From NCBI GenBank assembly GCA_029204225.1, contig CM055092.1:28109859-28173858 (forward strand): a stretch of DNA of 64,000 nt. The letters are read 5' to 3'. Below, in pieces: positions 23,021 to 34,915 of the stretch; within the stretch, counting starts at the first letter, position 1, and every line of letters starts with the position of its first letter. A program made the translations under genes and the position numbers. Below the pieces are notes generated by a model. It was not told the DNA's origin, did no database searches, and was given only the letters and a program-made list of their open reading frames with translations. This DNA is from Diphasiastrum complanatum. Its lineage: Eukaryota; Streptophyta; Lycopodiopsida; Lycopodiales; Lycopodiaceae.

Positions 23021-23852
23021 TGTGAAAAATGCAAAAATTATGCTTGGTCAAGGCCAAATCTATGTATATAGGATGATTACACATGTGTGGAGCCTGTTTC
23101 CACGTGTAAAATAAATGTACTTTTCATGTATTACAATCACATAACTTGTACATATAATTTAAGTCAGGTTCTATTGGCTAAAAAGGCCAAAATCATGTTT
23201 TTTAGCCATATGCCACATGACATCAATCTAGAGATTGCATGAAGCCACATCATGAGATTAGGTGTCAAATCCCATGTGTAGAGGTCTTCTCACACATGTG
23301 GAATAGTCTGAGGAATTCAAATTTGCACTTCTAGAAGAGTTTTCACTAGTTCTCTATATAGTAGAAAAATGGAACAAAAGTGCTCAAAATAGAGGTTTTG
23401 TCCAAGTGTCAATTTTGCATGATGAATCATCACATGACAAAGCACCCTCACACATGTGAGATCAAAGGGATGATCAGTACCACGAGCTCTCACTTTTTGT
23501 ATATATAGAGCCACATTTGGCCATAATCAACAAGAAACACCAATCTAGGTTTTGGAGGCAATTCTTGTCAATTTCATCATTTGTCTTGATTTTTCTTGAT
23601 AGTTTTGAGTTCTTATCATATTGTAGTTTGATTTCAGGCTGGAGCTCATACTCTGACATGTTTTCACACATGTGAAACTAGCAAGTACAATTTCGTTTCA
23701 TTTATGATTGTTCTTGTTAGATTTTCTCATCTAAATTTGATCTAGATTGATCTAATCTCGTGTAGATTGATAGATCAATTGTATCTAACATCCAATCACT
23801 CTTGTGGATTATTTTAGAATCCATTCTTGGTCCAATTTTGTAGATTTCCACA
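23021..23852 (+). repeat. 3' LTR of the small element
   Basis: It starts TGTGAAAAATGC after a purine-rich tract and ends GATTTCCACA. Length is 832 bp. It holds several CACATGTG words (about 23082, 23291, 23451, 23667), a TATA box, and the shared tail CTTGTGGAT...AATCCATTCTTGGTC. Related tails occur at 15851-16059 and 45114-45298, so the family has at least three traces in this window. Confidence 0.7.
23500..23507 (+). promoter_or_regulatory. TATA box in the small element LTR
   Basis: TATATATA in the context TTTGTATATATAGAGCC, about 350 bp before the LTR end. It is the only good core promoter in the LTR. Confidence 0.5.
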
Positions 23853-25219
23853 AGAACAGAGGGTGTTGGGGCAAGCGTGAAAACATTAGCAAAAAACACA
23901 GCCTGATGCGAATGAGGAGGGGAGTCTGGAGGAGGAGAGATAGTGAAAGCAGGTCGTTTGTGACTCAGAGGATGAAGTTGAGAGATGTCCAAAGCCATGA
24001 GAACAACTGTCAAAGGGATCCCTGTGATGGACACCTCACCAGCTAAATTGAGATTTTTAATATATTTTCTGATTTTTCTTCACACAGAATGTCGTTAACC
24101 TTGGTGGAGTCGTCGGCCGTTGTAAACCTTTTGCATTAGATTCCAAAGGACTTACCTGAACAAAAATGCCCACCAAAACTCTAAAAGACCAACAACAGGA
24201 ACTGTGTTGAAAGCTCTACTGTTGCTCCTTTGCTGCCAAGTCAGAGATCTTAAATGCATAGTAGCGTTCAACCTTGTTGCCTCAAATGTTCTGCTATAGG
24301 AGACAAAGAGCTAGATTCTAATTCTGTAGGCTGCTACATAAAAACACTTATATCTTTTGATTATGATTAAATCTGCACAATCGCGTCAGTTAGAATTTAG
24401 ACAAGACAATTCCAACCATTTTTGCTTTTTACATAAACTTCATCTTACGGCTAGATCATTCGATATGCTCTTTGAAAGTTTGTAAAGCCCTGAAAATTGC
24501 GAACTGGGGTTTATGATTACCTCTGGCTCTAATCAGATGTCTCGCATGCTGCCAATTCCTGGACCGTGAATATACTGGGTGAAATCTTATGATCTACTTC
24601 AACGCTACTATCCAAAGACTTTTGGATATCTCCTAATTAGTGGTGATTGGTAATTAATCCATTAGGCATAGCTCATGCCACAATTAGAGTTCGAGCCTAG
24701 ATCTCACTATCTTGTGAGTTGAGATAAAAGTCAGCACCCTTACTGCATTCACACAGATTGTCAGCTGCATGCTACATCAAAATCATCTGCGCCAGCCACT
24801 CATCACCTTGTCTAAATTGATTTTGCAGTTTGAGGCTTCTTTATCTATGCAACTCCAGCTCTTCACACCTCAACTTCCGAATCATCTCATATGCTTTGGC
24901 ATTTCAGATTAGGCCATTTGAACTTCAATAGTATTCAACAAATGTCGACTCAGATTAGTAGGCGTAGTCATGCATTGTGAAAGAGGAAGATAGTTTATTC
25001 CGCCATACACGAAAAGTTTTCTTTCTAGACACTCGAATTATTTTCATTCGTTTCTTCTCCAAGTTCATTTTCTTTTCAAACTAGACCTATCTTTAGCACA
25101 CCACTTTCCGACAGTGCAACCAACCAAGCCCCTGCACTTGGACCGACATATGAGAGAAGACGAGCTCTGCATATGAAGGTGAATCATTGATAAGTTGAGT
25201 GAAGGAATAAGAGTGAAGA
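23853..25219. other. No gene seen
   Basis: Minus-strand 24034-23825 is open with a proline- and serine-rich reading, but it has no domain I recognise and runs into the LTR. The rest is broken by stops. This may be old flanking DNA into which the small element inserted. No second copy was seen in the window. Confidence 0.35.
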
Positions 25220-26680
25220 TGACGTGTGAATTCTGGAAATTTTGTCTTGGTATCAGAGCCAAATTAAGCTTTGCATGCTAACATCTTTGATTGTACAAGA
25301 AATTGAGAGCTAATTCAAGCAAAAAGCAGTTTTGCATTTTTTCTCACCTTTCTCTAAAGTGTATTTGGATTAAATCGGATTGGAACTGAATTTTCAGACC
25401 TAAAATGTGGTAGTACGGAATTCTGGAATTCCGCACATGTGAAAATCAGAGATTTTCAGTCCCTTTGTTCTCCTTGCCTATAAATCCAAAGATAGTAGTG
25501 TTATAGCTTGATGGAAAACTTATGAATCTATACTTTCTATAGAAACTAAAACCAAATCAATCTGATGTGTCTAGCAAGAGTTATAAGCTCTTAAAGAGGA
25601 TAGGGATAGGTCCAAAATCCGAGTGACAGCATTTTGATTTGATTCAATCTTGCTTTGTTCTGAATCCATTGTTTTGACCATCCTACACAAGAAACTGAAG
25701 ATCATGACTAAGTTTGAAGTAATGAACACATTTTGAGCCTTCTGAGAGTCAATTGTGTTTTCTTTTGAAGCATTTCACATGTGCCAAAAGTAGGATTCAA
25801 ACTAGCCAAAGTGTCTCAATCCACTTTGTGTGTCTGATCTAGATAACTTGTCTTGTGGAATATTTGAGAGTCATCTCAAATACAGTTGCAAGTGTTTCAC
25901 ATAGGAAGGTAGTACATCCTTGAAAATACCTATAGTGAAAGAGAGCGACAACTTTAAGTCTGATTGGAACAAGCTCAAACATATTGTAGTCCAATAAGTA
26001 AGAAGTCTTCATTAAAATGGCATCTCAAGGAGGATATCTTCTAGAAGCCAGTGAAAGACTAAACACTTCTAATTACTCAATTTAGAAGTTCAAAATGGAG
26101 TCTATTTTGATACTCCAGGATGTTATGGATATTGTGCTTGGTGTTGAGGAGGAGCCTCAAGCACAGGCTGAAATTCTTAAATATAAGAAAAGAGCTAGAA
26201 TGGCTCTACATTTCATTAAGATGAATGTATCTAATGAACTTTGAGAGAGATAGGATCTTGCACTACAGCCAAAGAAGCTTGGGATGCACTAAAGACCACC
26301 TATGAAGCAAAGAATACTTCTAGAATACTCACTCTTAGGAATCAATTTTTCCAAAGTTTCCAAAGAAGTGAAGAGAGTGCATCTAACTATGTTCTGAGAG
26401 TTAATTTCTACATAGAGAGCTTTCCTGTGTTGGTGTTACTATTAACCAAGATGAGCTAGTTCAAGTCATACTGAATGGCTTGAGAGATGACTATGATAAT
26501 CTTGTTCAGTCTTTTGCTATTAAGGAGGAGTTGCCTAATCTAGAAACTCTCCAAGGAATTCTTATTTTTGAAGAATCTAGACAAAGCTATAAACTCTCCA
26601 GGATGAACAAACTCAAGCATGGTAGAAGTGACAAAGCCCTCTTTGTCAAAGACAAGCATAAAGGAAGGAGTAAGAACTAG
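25220..26680 (+). mobile_element. Copia family A fragment, plus strand
   Basis: The left edge holds only about 28 bp of LTR end (CGTGTGAATTCTGG to TTTTGTCT), then the primer site TGGTATCAGAGCC at 25248-25260, the family A leader, and a gag that stops near 26680. Everything after the Gag linker is missing. It is in the opposite orientation to A1 and A2 and is clearly the same family. Confidence 0.8.
26017..26680 (+). pseudogene. Family A gag, broken
   Basis: ATG 26017 reads the MASQGGYLLEASERLNTSNY start, then meets TAG at 26083 where the family has TGG (Trp). A frameshift around 26240 leads to AKEAWDALKTTYEAKNTSRI, a deletion near 26405 removes part of the helical domain, and 26480-26680 reads DDYDNLVQSFAIKEELPNLE and KLSRMNKLKHGRSDKALFVK. 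It ends before the zinc knuckle. Confidence 0.8.
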
Positions 26681-26686
26681 TTCTTT

Positions 26687-26713
26687 GTTCACAGATTCAC
26701 TGAATCTGTGAAC
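26687..26713. repeat. Perfect 13-bp inverted repeat with 1-bp spacer
   Basis: GTTCACAGATTCA and TGAATCTGTGAAC flank a single C. The hairpin sits within 10 bp of where family A gag homology ends, so it may mark the breakpoint. Confidence 0.75.
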
Positions 26714-27521
26714 ACATTTTTCTCTCTTTTTGTTGGTTATCTCTCTTGGATTACTTTTGTTGTTATGGTTCTTTGTGATTACTCTTCTTATTAGAATGGT
26801 TACAGAGCATAAGCAATATTCAAGGATGCATTATGTATTTCCCAGCCTGTCAATGGGTAACTCAAATCCGATACTCAGCTACATGCATACACTAGCCATG
26901 CAACCATCTACAGCTCAAGCAGATCAACGTTCAGCACAGAGAGCGATCCTACTACTAACTACTGAATCAAAGAACAATCAAGAACTAGATTAGCTACTGA
27001 AACTAAAACAAGAAACAAGATTCCTAGCAGCATTTAACAATCTAAGAATCAAGAAACACACATTACTTGATGCCTAGATTATCCAAGAACATCAAGAACT
27101 AGAATGTCAAGACTATGCGAGATTTACACCACATTTCTAGCCTCTATAGTTTACTTGAATGCTGATTTCTACAAAATTCCACAAGCAAGAACTGAAGCTA
27201 ATCCACAACTAAGCAAGAACAAGAAACAAGGACCTAGTTAATCCACAAGCAAGGAATCAAACATGCTCATAGAAATATCACTCAAGATCATTGCCATGAA
27301 CAAGGAGCTTAGTGATCTTCAAGAACTCGTGGAGGATCCTCTTTATTAGCTCAAGAGAGCTTGAAAATACAATCAAAAGCTCCCTCACGAGAGGGGTGGG
27401 CCCTTAAATAAGCAAGAAGGCTGTCCATGTGGAGCCCATGTGGCAATTCCACTAAATTAGAAATTACATGTGGAATTTGCCCTTCCACTAGAGGTCACCA
27501 TCAAAAGGTGGCTCACTCTTA
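26714..27521. other. No gene seen; possible LTR of the minus-strand gypsy
   Basis: Open frames are short and without domains. On the minus strand GCTTATTTAAGGGCCC (about 27398-27413) looks like a core promoter in the orientation of the gypsy that follows. No TG...CA pair could be fixed. Confidence 0.3.
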
Positions 27522-28736
27522 CTATTTTAAGGGGGGTCTACATTTATTACAACTATTCAAGAAAATGTTACTAGCTCCTACATGGTCATTCCTTCTTTGG
27601 GATACACCATGTAGGCTCACATAGTTAATCACTATCTTCCTAGCTAGTATTTCCTCGGCTCTCAGGCTCATCGTCGAGATAAATCTCCATGACCCGATGT
27701 AACAGATCTTGAAAGGCCAGTTGCATGACCCATTGGAATGTTGAGGGGGCATTACATAAGCCAAAAGGCATAATGTTATAAGTGTAAACGCCGCTCTCTG
27801 TGGAAAAAGCGTTTTATGTTTATCTTCAGGGGCTACTTGAACAAGGAAATAGCCGCTGAACTTATCCAAGAAGCTGAAAGCTTCAGCTCCTGCCATTTTC
27901 TCTAATATTTGGGTTGTTAGGGGCAAGGGAAAATGGTCTTTCTTTGCAACCGCATTAAGGTTCTTGAGGTCAACACAAATACGAAGCTTGCCGTTTTTCT
28001 TGGGTACAACCACAATGGGTGATACCCAATCAGTATGTTGGACTTCATAAATGAAGCCAGCATCCAGCAATTTCTTAATATCTTCGTCGATCCTCTCACG
28101 ATAGACTGGGTTACTGCGGTAAGATTTAGCCCTAACAGGCTTAGAATTGTCTTCTAGAGGAATCCGATGTACTACTTTTTTAGGGGGGATTCCTTTCATC
28201 TCGGTATAATTCCATGCAAATACATCCCTGTATTTGCGTAATAAAGTCTCTAGATCAGACAGTTGGGTTGATGACAAATGTGCACCAACATGAACTATTT
28301 GATCTATTTCCTCATCAGGATCTTTAAGGTCTAGTGGAATTGTCTTAGCGGGTCCTTCAAAGGAATTGGAACTTGGTGTAGGATTTCGATGTGGCTGCGG
28401 TAACTGGATAGCAACGTCATCTAGTGTAAAGTCTTTGAACTTCTGTAGAAGATCAAAAGGTGGGTCCACAAAATGTTCTGGGACTTTAGGAATCATTTGA
28501 GATGATTCTTTATTAGACGTGAAAGCTTTGTCGGAGTGTTTGTTGTCTCTCCCCTCTGACAAGGGCTTGATTGACTGTTTAAGCTTCGCACGCATATGTT
28601 TTTGTCGCTCGATTAATTTTGTATCAATAATGTTATTTTTTTGTAACCAAGGTTTTTGTGGTTTTTGAATGGGTGGTGTTGTGGCCTCACTTACCATATC
28701 GTCATCGATTGTATCCCAGACTTCGTCGAGATACAC
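27522..28736 (-). pseudogene. Gypsy RT, frameshifted in the palm
   Basis: The minus-strand frame reads a pre-RT region (RKYRDVFAWNYTEMKGIPPK), the RT start (LLDAGFIYEVQHTDWVSPIV, VVVPKKNGKLRICVDLKNLN) and PLTTQILEKMAGAEAFSFLD with KFSGYFLVQVAPEDKHKT. It then shifts frame near 27812. In the neighbouring frame the expected GVYTYNIMPFGLCNAPSTFQ and the palm MEIYLDDE follow. RNase H and integrase are missing beyond about 27540. The gypsy lineage resembles those with an FAW...MKGI pre-RT motif; I do not assign a clade. Confidence 0.8.
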
Positions 28737-29545
28737 GTCCCAAGTATATACTTTGGTTTTTGGGCCTATATGCTTGTGTGTTTGGTAATTTGGATGTTAG
28801 TTGGACATGAGCCAACGGTCCTGGTGACTTGATCTCCTTAGGAATGACTTTGGATGGATAACGTTGAGCATCTAGATAGAGGAGTACATGATCATTCGTC
28901 ATTTCAACATCATCCATGGAAAGAATACCTTCTTCCAAAACATGGGCAGTAGAGACACTAGGTTCTCCTGGGCACCAAGCTACAGGAATGGGGTCTATCA
29001 TCATAAGGGGGATGATGGGTGTGTCAATGTCTGTAGAAGATGGAAGAATATCCACATCTTTTGCAGCCGTTTCGATACGACATCAATTGGAATCTGCACA
29101 GTCCATGGTAGCTAGTGCCTGACTCCATTTGATTGTGTCTGTGGTTCGTGTATAGTGGCCTTTTGGTTGGATCGGGACACGATCTGATTCGTCATATGTT
29201 GTAGATGACCAATCATTGTATACCTTGGCGGGCTTGACATGGCCATTCGAGTCAACCGTGACTCGTTTATCGTGGTTGCCAAAGGTAATTTTGATGTTCT
29301 TCCAGTCTTGGACAACACCTGCCATCTGGAGCCAGGGTGTACCAAGAAGGAGTTTATACGTATTGGCATCTTCTGGAGTTCTAAGATGACACAATCGATG
29401 ATAAACTTGACACCTACTATTCAAACTTTTATATTTGATAAATAACCAGCAGGGTCGGTAACTCATTGATCAGCCATACAAAGTTCATGACTTTGCCAAT
29501 GACAAAGCCATTATATTGACGCCTGATCCACTATCAAGGATAGCG
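28737..29545 (-). pseudogene. Gypsy aspartic protease region
   Basis: Near 29530-29485 the minus strand reads SAILDSGSGVNIMALSLA with the protease DSG motif, interrupted by a stop. 29466-29083 reads TYKLLLGTPWLQMAGVVQDW, the usual C-terminal part of a gypsy protease (LLGxPWL). 29055-28702 is a hydrophilic linker (DPIPVAWCPGEPSVSTAHVL) leading into RT. Frames differ between the pieces. Confidence 0.7.
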
Positions 29546-30490
29546 GATACTGCGGGATAATCTTTATAGGACAAGGGTAGTGTGATGCTATTCCCCTTAG
29601 CAACACCTATATTCATCAGATTCATAGGAATATGAGGAATTTCAGGAATCGCTTCTGGTTTTCGTTATTCATCAAGAATAGGAGGCAGCTGAAAACTACG
29701 ATGGATATAATGTTGAAGTCCGGTGAAGGATTTGATAGCACTGTGGAATGGCATTGTGAGTTGAGCTTGCAGGAGGTCAGAAAATACTTCAAGTCCCTGG
29801 AGGGATTGCTCCTTTTCGGAGATATGAGCTGATAACGGACTGTCCGTATGTTCTTCCTCTCGCAAAAATTCATCTCGAAATTTGTTGTATTGCCTTTGTT
29901 CCACTTTTGGGTCTGGGTAATCTTTTGGTAATGTGGAGGCCGTCAAATGGCTTCCGTGTGGGTCAGCTGATTGTCCATGGTTTTGCTGCTATTCTTGTTG
30001 TTGGCGTTGTGCTCTAGTAAGAACTCTAACAGGTTCGGATGTGATATGAGGTGTTGGAAGGATCTTGTTAGGTTGTTTTAGACAGTCTTTGAAGCAGTGT
30101 TTGCAAACACAGTCGGGACATTCTGCATGCTATTGGTTCTTAACCTTAGCTTTGATACCAAAGTGTGAACTCAAAGGGAAGGATTCTTCTAAAAGTCTAG
30201 AGTTCCAATTGAGAATTGGTCTTTAAAATCAAGTCAACAAAATATTCATAAACATATCGAAAGGAAATACAAAGCTCATCAAAGAAGTAATTCCATTCAA
30301 CCATAAAGCATTCAATCATATGACATGATGAGGGTCAAGATGGGGACCCTGTCTAATCAAGGCACATATAAGCATGATCAAACATTGCATAAAAGCTGCA
30401 AAAAATTGTCAATTTTTGTCTTTACAGTCAGCCATGAAATGTCCTGTTTTGCCACAGATAAAGCAGCGGTTGCTCATGGGTCTGGTGGCG
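29546..30490 (-). pseudogene. Gypsy gag linker and zinc knuckles
   Basis: Minus-strand 30480-30410 reads NRCFICGKTGHFMADCKDKN, a complete CX2CX4HX4C zinc knuckle. Near 30130-30080 is a second Cys-rich piece (CPDCVCKHCFKDC). 29946-29665 reads a charged linker. The knuckle would bind element RNA during packaging. The capsid part and 5' LTR are not seen, and the direct repeat at 30548 begins soon after. Confidence 0.6.
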
Positions 30491-30547
30491 ATAGCGTAAC
30501 CATCTTGGATGGCTAGCTGAGTTGGGTTTTCTTGTGGTAAACCTTTG

Positions 30548-30933
30548 ACAATAATTAAGTATCTATTTATGATCCGTCAATCATAAATATTTAGATTCAT
30601 ATGATTTGTCAATCATAATTTTCTGGAATCCAAAACCACAATCATTTACAGGATACTGGAGTATATGTCCAACATAACTCAAGAAAAGTGGTAATTAAAG
30701 GCTGAATGCATACCAAAATGACAATCATCTTCAACTACAAAAACTTTAGATTACAATCTAGAATCACATCTAGATACCCAAAGTCCTGCTGAATATCGAT
30801 TCAGGTATTATTCTTGGATTTATTATGATTTGTCATCCAATTGAGCGCTCTGGGATACAATCACTAATGAGCTGAGTCTATTCCTTAACTGAGGAATACT
30901 CTATCTCTAAAATATTGTATATCCAATGCACAT
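30548..30933. repeat. Direct repeat, copy 1
   Basis: It starts ACAATAATTAAGTATCT and ends GTATATCCAATGCACAT. It aligns with 32341-32831 in the same orientation at about 1.8 kb distance. Copy 1 lacks an internal block of about 105 bp present in copy 2 (about 32483-32592). The ends are not TG...CA, so these need not be LTRs. Confidence 0.75.
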
Positions 30934-32340
30934 AATTTTAACTGATGAACCAAAATGATTCATAATCATGCGTCTTACAAGCAATATTATTCAAAACCAT
31001 CAGTTCCTGGTGAATTCACATCACACTGATCGTTTTACCAATTAACTTCATCCTGGAGTAATCAACTACTCAAGTTAATTGCCAATGATTTAGAGATCTT
31101 AAATGTCTAGGTGAAGAATTCAATTATACTAGTATAACACCACATTTAGATCCTCTACTAAATCATTTATTAGTTAACTCATAAATCTTCCATAGAAAGA
31201 TTTGTTAACTCTACAAGCATCTATTAAACAATACTTGATTACATGCTTATGTTCACCGACTAGGTTAAGTGCACAAAATAACCCTAGTAACCAGGAATAC
31301 ACAGTAGATATGTGAATAATCCACTATGACCCAGTACATAAACACATTTCTATCTAGCATATTCCTCCAGAACCCACATATGTTACTCACATATATCACT
31401 GAAATCTTGTAACTCAGCTACAAAAGATTTTCTATTTCTCATGAGTAAATAACATATCTAGAAAAATCTCTGAGACGAATAACATTCACTCTCAATAGTT
31501 TCCCAATCCAACTTACCTTCTAATTACATAATTTCTTCCACTCAACCAACCCCTCTCTGATCCTAGTACTCAAGCTAAGATTAGGTTGATCTAATACAGA
31601 ACTCTCAGACTTAAATTCTGATCAAACTTACTTCTATTCCAATCAAAATAGAACTAGTAACCTTTGACCTTTTATTATACTACTTATAGATAATGATTCA
31701 GATTTCAAACTTGTTCTTGTCCACACAATCCCTAGAGAATTTCTCATATTCAAAAAGTTCCAATTAGGTATCTTACTCTGAATTTATCCAAAATTACTTT
31801 CAGACCAAATCTCATTTCTATACCACAACTGGTTCTAGTCTAAAAGCTATGCAACCAACAGATCCCTAGATAGAATATTATCCCATCACTTCACCCCTCC
31901 TTTTAAGGAGATTAACAGTTTTCATAAAATTTAACTAAAAAGATGACATATGAAAATATCCAAATCCATGAAAAGTCAGTAATAAGTGCATCCCACAAAA
32001 GGATTCACTCTATTACAAACATGACTTTTCATTCCTCTTAAATCCATTTATGCAACATCAAAGGCTTAAGACATTGAACCACTTTGACTTTAAAATGTAT
32101 CTGACTTCCAAGTCTATTTACACAAGTAGTAATTTATATGACATAACAGTCTTTCAGAAGAATAACTTCATGCTGAAAAGAATCATATAAATCAGTTTGA
32201 TATCTATATTCGAGAAATTACTAAGAAGTAAAGGATTAATCAAAACAGCGAGAAAACAATTATCTGAATTCTTACTCAAATAATAAATCAAGAATTAATC
32301 ATCACACTTAAGAATCATCACTATTTCTTATAATCCTCAA
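30934..32340. other. AT-rich spacer between direct repeats, no gene
   Basis: No open frame of note occurs on either strand. The texture is uniform and AT-rich, with ATCTAG, CATATC and TTACTC words. It may be the inside of a non-coding element bounded by the two repeats. Confidence 0.4.
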
Positions 32341-32831
32341 ACAATAATTAAGTATCTTATTATGATTCATCAACCATAAATATTTAGATTCATATGATTC
32401 GTCAATCATAATTTTCTGAAATCCAAACCATACTTAATCATTTACAGGATACTAGAGTATATGCCTAACATAACTCATGAAAGGTAAGAGTCATTCCAAA
32501 ATCTTTTCTTAAAATCTTTCCATTAAGAAAATATTGGATTTAGGAATACTTTCAAACCATGATTCTTTAACTGAAGTGCAAGATTCAAGTTCTATAAACA
32601 ACTGGTAACTAAAGACTGAAGGCATACCAAAATGACAATCATCTTCAACTACAAAAACTTTAGATTACAATCCATAATCACATCTAGATACCCAAAGTCC
32701 TGCTGAAAATCAATTCAGTTATTATTTTTGGATTCATTATGATTCGTTATCCAATTTAGTGCTCTGGGACACAATAAAAAATAAGTTGAGTCTATTCCTT
32801 AACGAAGGAATACTGTATATCCAATGCACAT
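32341..32831. repeat. Direct repeat, copy 2
   Basis: This is the longer copy of the 30548 repeat. Both contain ACCAAAATGACAATCATC, CAACTACAAAAACTTTAGAT and ATACCCAAAGTCCTGCTGAA. Differences are scattered substitutions plus the extra block. Confidence 0.75.
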
Positions 32832-33756
32832 CAATAGTACAAATTAGGGAAATGACTGGCATGCAATTAGAACAATTTCAAATTTCGCCAATTCTACTCA
32901 CAAAAATGCAAAATTTCAAATGATCATAACTTTGGCTACATGACACCAAATTGGGTGTTGTAAAGCTCAGTACAAAGGAAGACCAAGTGAAAAAAATGCT
33001 TGCCACATCAGCCTGCCACCTAGGCTTCACACGTGCGAGATCAGAGTATTAGAAAATCTATAGTAGAGCGCATTTACATAGGGCAAAATCATGCAAACAC
33101 CCATTCCAACCCAAAATTGATGCTACCAACAGTCTTAAACCATCAATTAGACTTCCATAAAGCATTCATACTGACCTAAGATACAGTATAGGCTGAGAAC
33201 GAAGATTTCTTGATTTGTAGAAGTCAAAATATCTTCAAACTTGATGGAGATAGTGCATAAGCCACTGGCCATCAATTTACAGGTCTGATAGCTTGTTGGA
33301 AAAGTAAAAAGGAATGCTAATCATGTTGTAAATAATTCTAGAATGATCTTCTTATGGATCTGAAGAGATCCATCCCCCAAAAATCACCTAAAATGGTCAT
33401 TTTTTGAACTTTTTTGACTTCCTACAAGTTCAATTGCTGGAATTCTTGGCTCTAACTTCAGGGAAAGCTTCAAAAGACTTTGGTTCACCTCTTTAAGTAA
33501 AAGGATCCACAATTTTTCCACTTAATTATCGCTCACGGAATCAACCAAAAAAAAAAACTATGATTTGTGGGTTGACAGAAGTTTGTATCCATTGGATCCG
33601 AGCTCAATGCAATATTCACAATTTCAATCCATCACACAACTCATAACATTTTTATGTGAAGGAAAAAATGGTTTACTGAGTTATTGTGAAAGATTGAGAA
33701 TTTATGGTGTTGCAAGCTCGGTTCAAAAAATCCAAAGCTTAGAATGTTGAATGGTG
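32832..33756. other. No gene seen
   Basis: AT-rich and non-coding, with a CACACGTGCG word near 33030 and a poly-A tract near 33548. The left truncation of the element B LTR lies at about 33757. Confidence 0.35.
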
Positions 33757-34005
33757 TGATAATTCATTCACATGGAAGCCCAATCTATTTACATAAAGTT
33801 TGACCAATTTGACCAATTTCAAGATTCTAGTCAAAGGTCAATTTCACACTAGTGTAGATGAAGCTAAAATCAATCTAACTTTATAAAAGTGACTTATGTA
33901 CATTCTTTCACATGTGGGAACAGACTCCACACATGTGAGATCCTATCAAGATCAATTATCTTAAGGTCTACAAAGTACATAAAGTTGGAAGTGATATTTT
34001 TAACA
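33757..34005 (-). repeat. B 3' LTR fragment (left)
   Basis: It aligns with 43607-43855 (ATTCATTCACATGGAAG, ATTTACATAAAGTTTGACC, GATATTTTTAACA). The outer part of the LTR is missing. It is followed by CTCCTCCTCACTTC, the complement of the polypurine tract. Confidence 0.8.
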
Positions 34006-34915
34006 CTCCTCCTCACTTCTAACTTGGCAAGTCTAATGTACATCTATCTACAATTCCAAGAGCATCTCTTAACTTGAAAAATGAATCTTTAGCCAAAGGT
34101 TTGGCTAAGATATCAGCTATGCACTCGGATGATGGCACATGATGAAGCTGAACCTCCTTGGATTGCACCTTCTCCCTCACAGAGTGATGAATTATCTCAA
34201 TATGCTTTGTTCTAGCATGGAAGATCGGATTGGTAGCAATTTGTTAAGAAGCTTGATTGTCACAATAGATGCCAGGAATCTCCTCAACCTTTAGCACTTG
34301 AAGCTCCACCAAAAGTCTTCTTAGCCATAGGATTGTCAAATAGATTAAGGAGCCTATTAGCTTCCTAAAGAGTGTGATGTCCTCAAAGGATGCTTCATCA
34401 CAATCATTAGTAACTTTACAAACTTGCTCCATAGGGGTGTCAATCCCCTTACAATCTTTCATGCCAAACCTTTCAAGAATGGAAATAGCATACTTTGATT
34501 GACTTTTAAAAGTAGAATCACTACTTCTAGTAACTTCTATTCCAAGTATGAACTTAAGAAGTCCTAGATCTACCATCTTGAATTCACTAGACAAATAAGC
34601 TTTAGCATTTCTTATGCCTTCACCATCATTTCCTGTCAATATGATATCATCAACATAAAGTACTAAAATGATGATTTTTCCATCATTACATTTGATGTAC
34701 AAATAAGGCTCATAAGAGCTAATCACAAAGCCAAGAGAGTAGAGAAAATCCTGCAACCTAGAGTACCAAGCTCTAGGTGCTTGCTTCAAGCCATATAGGC
34801 TCTTCTTTAAGTGGCAAACCTTGTCCTCCTCACCATCCTTGATGAAGCCCTCGGGTTGCAACATGTATATTTCCTCCTCCAAGTAGCCATTCAAGAAAGC
34901 ATTTGTCACATCCAT
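34006..34915 (-). pseudogene. B RT palm and collapsed RNase H
   Basis: 34915-34390 reads MDVTNAFLNGYLEEEIYMLQ, KSLYGLKQAPRAWYSRL and LVLYVDDIILTGND, with an intact YVDD palm, and then ISILERFGMKDCKGIDTPME. After LIGSLIYLTI an in-frame deletion of about 110 residues joins directly to LWLRRLLVELQVLKV and YCDNQAS. 34240-34018 reads the RNase H tail (ATNPIFHARTKHIEI, ECIADILAKPLAKDSF) in another frame. The deleted part contains the first RNase H Asp and Glu. Confidence 0.8.

Larger units (their letters stand above)
15851..23852 (+). mobile_element. Small non-autonomous LTR element split by copia A1
   Basis: A 5' LTR remnant ends at 16059, followed by a primer site (16060-16072), a short internal region (16073-16144 continuing at 22437-23020), a polypurine-like AAAGGGAGAAC at 23010-23020 and a full 3' LTR (23021-23852). 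Removing the nested copia and one copy of its target duplication leaves only about 960 bp between the LTRs at most, with no pol. It must have depended on another element's enzymes. Both LTR tails share CTTGTGGAT, AATCCATTCTTGGTC and a TTCACA or TTCCACA end. Confidence 0.65.

Noticed and set aside
30548-32831. Repeats read as a CRISPR-like or tandem array
   Set aside because: There are only two long copies with a long spacer, in a plant nuclear context, with no regular short repeat-spacer pattern.
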